Position numbers and translations under genes: made by a program. This document shows positions 5,452 through 6,133 of a DNA stretch of 6,133 nt, in pieces (position 1 is the first letter of the stretch; every line of letters begins with the position of its first letter). The DNA is taken from NCBI GenBank assembly GCA_021781855.1, contig JAJXWC010000139.1:1-6133 (forward strand). Reading direction: 5' to 3'. The notes under the pieces are model-generated. The model saw nothing but the letters and a program-made list of their open reading frames with translations, was not told where the DNA came from and made no database searches. Origin of the DNA: Bacillota bacterium (lineage in GTDB: Bacteria; Bacillota; Bacilli; Lactobacillales; Streptococcaceae).

Positions 5452-6133
5452 TCAATTTCCTCCAAAATCTTCTGCCGAAGTTCCGCTTCTATCTAATCCA
5501 CTTACTAATTGTTCATCATAAATCGTATACGTATTACCACTATTGCTTACTGCCGTATCAAAAATAACTCCTATACCAAAACCAACGGCAAGCCCAATTG
5601 GACCACCAACGGCGCCCCCAATTCCAGCATCCGTTATCGCACTAGTAACTGCACCTGTTGCCCAACTAATGCCAGCATCTGCAGTAAGTTGGCCAACTGT
5701 TCCAGTTGGGTCTTTTTTCAAATCTCCTTTAGCTGCTGCCACTAGCATTCCTAGTCCTGCTGTCCAGATATTATCGCCTGCAGCTCCCCCACCTATATTC
5801 CCAAGCTTCGTCAGTCCTAAAGTTATTAATGACATTAGGGTAGTCAGCCCAAGACTTTTCCACAAATTATTCGAGTTTTTTGATTTTGTAGCTTCGGATT
5901 TTAGTTGTTTTTCATATTGTTGTACGGCAGTTTGTGTAGTCTTACGGTATTGTTGAATCTGCTTAGCTATAGAACTATTTCCGACAGACATCGGCCCGTA
6001 GTACGGCGCAGGTTTGCCATCATGATATTCTGCTGCGACTTTCGCTTCAAGCGCTGGATTTCCAGCATAAGCGTATTCTTCGTACTGCTTCATCGTAGAA
6101 GCATTATTGCCATACTCCAGCATCCCCTCTTTG
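5452..6133 (-). CDS. C-terminal part of a probable type VII-secreted (LXG-like) toxin with glycine zipper
   Basis: The frame is open to the window edge, so the N-terminus, where an LXG or WXG targeting domain would lie, is missing. An ATG at 6123 is preceded in frame by K-E-G codons and has AGAGGGG directly against it with no spacing, so it is probably internal. Numbered from that Met, residues 1-80 are polar and helical (AKQIQQYRKTTQ at 53-64). Residues 87-108 are a hydrophobic helix and 109-133 are Gly/Ala-rich. Residues 165-192 form a hydrophobic glycine zipper with Gly at 169, 173, 177, 181 and 185. A polar tail (193-223) ends in GGN. The layout resembles membrane-inserting C-terminal domains of LXG toxins. 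The coupled immunity and DUF4176 genes support the reading. No nuclease, NADase or other catalytic motif is visible. The toxin role is inferred. Confidence 0.7.
   Translation of the reverse strand, partial: KEGMLEYGNNASTMKQYEEYAYAGNPALEAKVAAEYHDGKPAPYYGPMSVGNSSIAKQIQQYRKTTQTAVQQYEKQLKSEATKSKNSNNLWKSLGLTTLMSLITLGLTKLGNIGGGAAGDNIWTAGLGMLVAAAKGDLKKDPTGTVGQLTADAGISWATGAVTSAITDAGIGGAVGGPIGLAVGFGIGVIFDTAVSNSGNTYTIYDEQLVSGLDRSGTSAEDFGGN

Noticed and set aside
5451..5465. TTG start adding 5 residues to the immunity protein
   Set aside because: The GGAGG ribosome binding site lies inside this extension at the right distance for the ATG at 5450.
5543..5956. 137-codon Pro/Ala/Ser-rich open frame on the plus strand
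   Set aside because: It is the antisense shadow of the Gly/Ala-rich toxin end; glycine codons read backwards give proline and alanine.
1..6133. CRISPR array, insertion sequence, tRNA or rRNA gene
   Set aside because: No regularly spaced repeats, transposase-like protein, terminal inverted repeats or tRNA/rRNA signatures were found on either strand.

Overview
All supported genes lie on the minus strand, so the window reads right to left. AT-rich DNA, AGGAGG-type ribosome binding sites, extended -10 promoters, U-tailed hairpin terminators, a lactococcal-style cre box and the protein families point to a low-GC Gram-positive of the Lactobacillales, most likely a Lactococcus. The genus is an inference.

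Right part (about 3343-6133): a four-gene operon with minimal gaps. In order of transcription it encodes the C-terminal part of a large, probably type VII-secreted (LXG-type) toxin that ends in a glycine zipper; a four-helix membrane protein that starts 1 nt after the toxin stop and is the likely immunity protein; a DUF4176 protein, a family that accompanies type VII secretion effectors; and a Sec-signal protein with three DUF5648 repeats plus an Ala/Gln/Asn/Thr-rich helical region. The last two junctions are ATGA overlaps. A strong hairpin terminator closes the operon. The toxin N-terminus, the operon promoter and any secretion machinery lie outside the window.

Middle part (about 994-3343): an RpiR/MurR-type regulator (HTH plus SIS domain) with its own extended -10 promoter and terminator, then a 14-helix DHA2 (Tet(K)/Tet(L)-like) major facilitator. 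The facilitator has a cre-like box against its start codon. A perfect 14-bp TGTAA...TTACA palindrome between the two genes could be the regulator's operator.

Left part (1-993): the 5' part of deoB (phosphopentomutase), preceded by 604 bp without a confident gene. An extended -10 promoter there starts a predicted RNA of about 195 nt with several helices, ending at a hairpin plus U run about 110 nt before deoB. It is either a stand-alone small RNA or a regulatory leader. Between it and the transporter lies a palindrome- and hairpin-rich stretch without an assigned function.

The most interesting parts are the toxin/immunity/accessory operon, especially the Sec-exported DUF5648 protein coupled to it, and the unidentified structured RNA upstream of deoB.
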